Of a DNA stretch of 14,920 nt, positions 13,902 through 14,920 are shown one piece after another. The notes beneath the pieces were generated by a model. That model made no database searches. It had not been told where the DNA came from and worked only from the letters and a program-made list of their open reading frames with translations. The translations under genes were made by a program, and so were the position numbers. The stretch lies in assembly GCA_029863355.1 (NCBI GenBank), contig JAOTVO010000031.1, forward strand, positions 1-14,920, written 5' to 3'. Each line of letters starts with the position of its first letter. Positions within the stretch are counted from its first letter, which is position 1. The stretch comes from Candidatus Krumholzibacteriia bacterium (GTDB taxonomy: Bacteria > Krumholzibacteriota > Krumholzibacteria > WVZY01 > JAKEHA01).

Positions 13902-14879
13902 CTACCGGTAGGTCACACGCGGATCCGCCCACGCGTAGAGGAGGTCGGCGATGAGTGTGCTCGCGAGGACGAGCACTGCACTAATGAAGCTCAGTCCCAT
14001 GACCACGGGGTAGTCACGGGCCAGGACGGAGTCGAAGAACAGCTCGCCGATGCCCGGCCAGCCGAAGATGTACTCGAGGATGACGCTTCCGCTGAAGAGC
14101 GCCGGCAGGAGCAGGCCCAGGAGCGTGATGACGGGGATGAGGGTGTTCTTGAACACGTGGCGGTAGACGATCCGCTTCTCCTCCAGGCCCTTGGCGCGCG
14201 CCGTGCGGATGTAGTCCTGCCGGATCACCTCCAGGGTCGATCCCCGCACGAAGCGGGAGAGGAACGCCAGCGAGCCGTAGCTCAGGCAGATGGTGGGCAG
14301 GACCATGTGCAACGCGCGGTCCCAGAGCCGGGGCAGGAAACCGAGCTCGCGCGCCCCCATCGACTCCATGCCATGGATGGGCAGGAGATCGAGCTTCACT
14401 CCGAAGAACGCGATGAGGAGCAGGGCCACCCAGAACTCGGGCAGCGAGTAGAGCATGTAGAGGGCGGTTCCGCTCAGCTTGTCGAACGCCGTGTTCTGCT
14501 TCATCGCCGACCACAGGCCGAGAGGCATGGCCAGGACCAGCGCCAACAGGAGCGCAGCCGCGTTGAGCGAGAGCGTGGCGGGCAGCCGCTCCAGTATCTT
14601 GTCCAGCACGGGGCGGTGGTCGAGGAACGAATCGCCGAAGTCGAAGGTAGCGAGACGCCGGATCCAGGTGGCGTAGCGCACGTGGATGGGCTGGTCGAGC
14701 CCGTAGAGGCGCAGCATGGCCTGATAGGACTCGGGCGAGATGCGCGAGTCCATCATGCCCTGGTTGACCATCTCCACCGGGTCGCCCGGCGCCAGGCTCA
14801 CGACGAAGAACGTGACAACCGTGATACCGATCAGGGTGGGAACGAGCAGCGCGACGCGCCGGAGGGTGTACGACAGCAT
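13902..14879 (-). CDS. ABC transporter permease, OppB/DppB class
   Basis: This is a 325-aa inner-membrane protein, the first permease of the same importer. It starts at the ATG at 14879, with LSYTLRRVALLVPTLIGITVVTFFVVSLAPGDP as the standard N-terminal helix and APGDP turn of the class. YGLDQPIHVRYATWI and a FGDSF segment follow, then the BPD transport domain (about 100-320) with its EAA loop (RTARAKGLEEKRIVYRHVFKN). FGWPGIGELFFDSVLARDYPVVMG and a terminal WADPRVTYR complete it. All are hallmark blocks and the length is normal. It stands directly upstream of the C-type permease (2-nt gap) and 2 nt after another stop codon, so it belongs to an operon that begins outside the window. The ATPase and substrate-binding genes are not in view. 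Confidence 0.95.
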   Translation of the reverse strand: MLSYTLRRVALLVPTLIGITVVTFFVVSLAPGDPVEMVNQGMMDSRISPESYQAMLRLYGLDQPIHVRYATWIRRLATFDFGDSFLDHRPVLDKILERLPATLSLNAAALLLALVLAMPLGLWSAMKQNTAFDKLSGTALYMLYSLPEFWVALLLIAFFGVKLDLLPIHGMESMGARELGFLPRLWDRALHMVLPTICLSYGSLAFLSRFVRGSTLEVIRQDYIRTARAKGLEEKRIVYRHVFKNTLIPVITLLGLLLPALFSGSVILEYIFGWPGIGELFFDSVLARDYPVVMGLSFISAVLVLASTLIADLLYAWADPRVTYR

Positions 14880-14881
14880 CG

Positions 14882-14920
14882 TTACCGGTCGCCCGCGCCC
14901 CCCGCGCCCCCGGTGTCCTG
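14882..14920 (-). CDS. C-terminal tail of an upstream operon gene (partial)
   Basis: A minus-strand frame open at the right edge ends in TAA (14884-14882), 2 nt before the OppB-class start. The 2-nt spacing repeats that between the two permease genes. Only 12 residues (QDTGGAGGAGDR) are visible. By usual operon order this could be the substrate-binding protein, but the residues cannot show that. Confidence 0.4.
   Translation of the reverse strand, partial: QDTGGAGGAGDR

Noticed and set aside
10975..13911. A 978-codon plus-strand open frame across the radical SAM, mutM and permease region
   Set aside because: It runs antisense to two clear genes and out of frame with mutM; the translation is His/Arg-rich without domain character, as expected of shadow frames in GC-rich DNA.
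1..14920. CRISPR array, insertion sequence, tRNA or toxin-antitoxin pair
   Set aside because: No regularly spaced direct repeats, transposase motifs, tRNA-like cloverleaf or small paired genes were seen on either strand.

Overview
This 14.9-kb window is GC-rich chromosomal DNA from a bacterium that is probably Gram-negative and probably uncultured. It carries two lipoproteins with clear lipoboxes, several exported proteins, a class II ribonucleotide reductase, a B12-binding-type radical SAM protein and an HD-GYP signalling protein. Gene order and protein style (PEGA and Ig-like surface proteins, TIG/FnIII lipoprotein, DUF1579) fit a high-GC FCB-group or deltaproteobacteria-like lineage. That placement is an inference; no rRNA or other phylogenetic marker is present. 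I see no mobile element, CRISPR array, tRNA or rRNA.

Layout: (1) 1-3391, plus strand: three envelope genes that look translationally coupled: a membrane-anchored Ig-like/PEGA protein whose start may lie left of the window, a small TPR-like membrane protein, and a FnIII/TIG lipoprotein with a Rossmann-like C-terminal region. A hairpin overlaps the last stop codon and is followed at once by a consensus sigma70-type promoter. (2) 3461-4291: a discoidin-like lipoprotein, converging by a few bases on (3) 4284-5834, minus strand: an FHA-GAF-HD-GYP protein, a predicted cyclic-di-GMP phosphodiesterase. (4) 5835-6139: regulatory region with a TTGACA promoter and a pair of NrdR-box-like sites 31 bp apart, in front of (5) nrdJ (6140-8395). 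(6) 8415-9164, minus strand: an unrecognised multi-pass membrane protein. It is divergent from (7) a secreted DUF1579 protein (9375-9947); the two promoters lie back to back. (8) A strong hairpin at 9988-10020 separates this from (9) a TIGR03960-type radical SAM gene on the minus strand. (10) mutM/fpg (plus) converges through a shared CTAG on (11) two ABC-transporter permeases of the oligopeptide class on the minus strand. Their operon continues beyond the right edge.

How the genes work together: most of the window is housekeeping (dNTP synthesis, base-excision repair, peptide import) next to envelope and signalling genes. The parts most worth a second look are the coupled three-gene envelope cassette, the paired NrdR sites straddling the nrdJ promoter, the FHA-to-HD-GYP fusion, and the YejE-like periplasmic loop of the C-type permease. 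I did not find a convincing new defence or mobile system.
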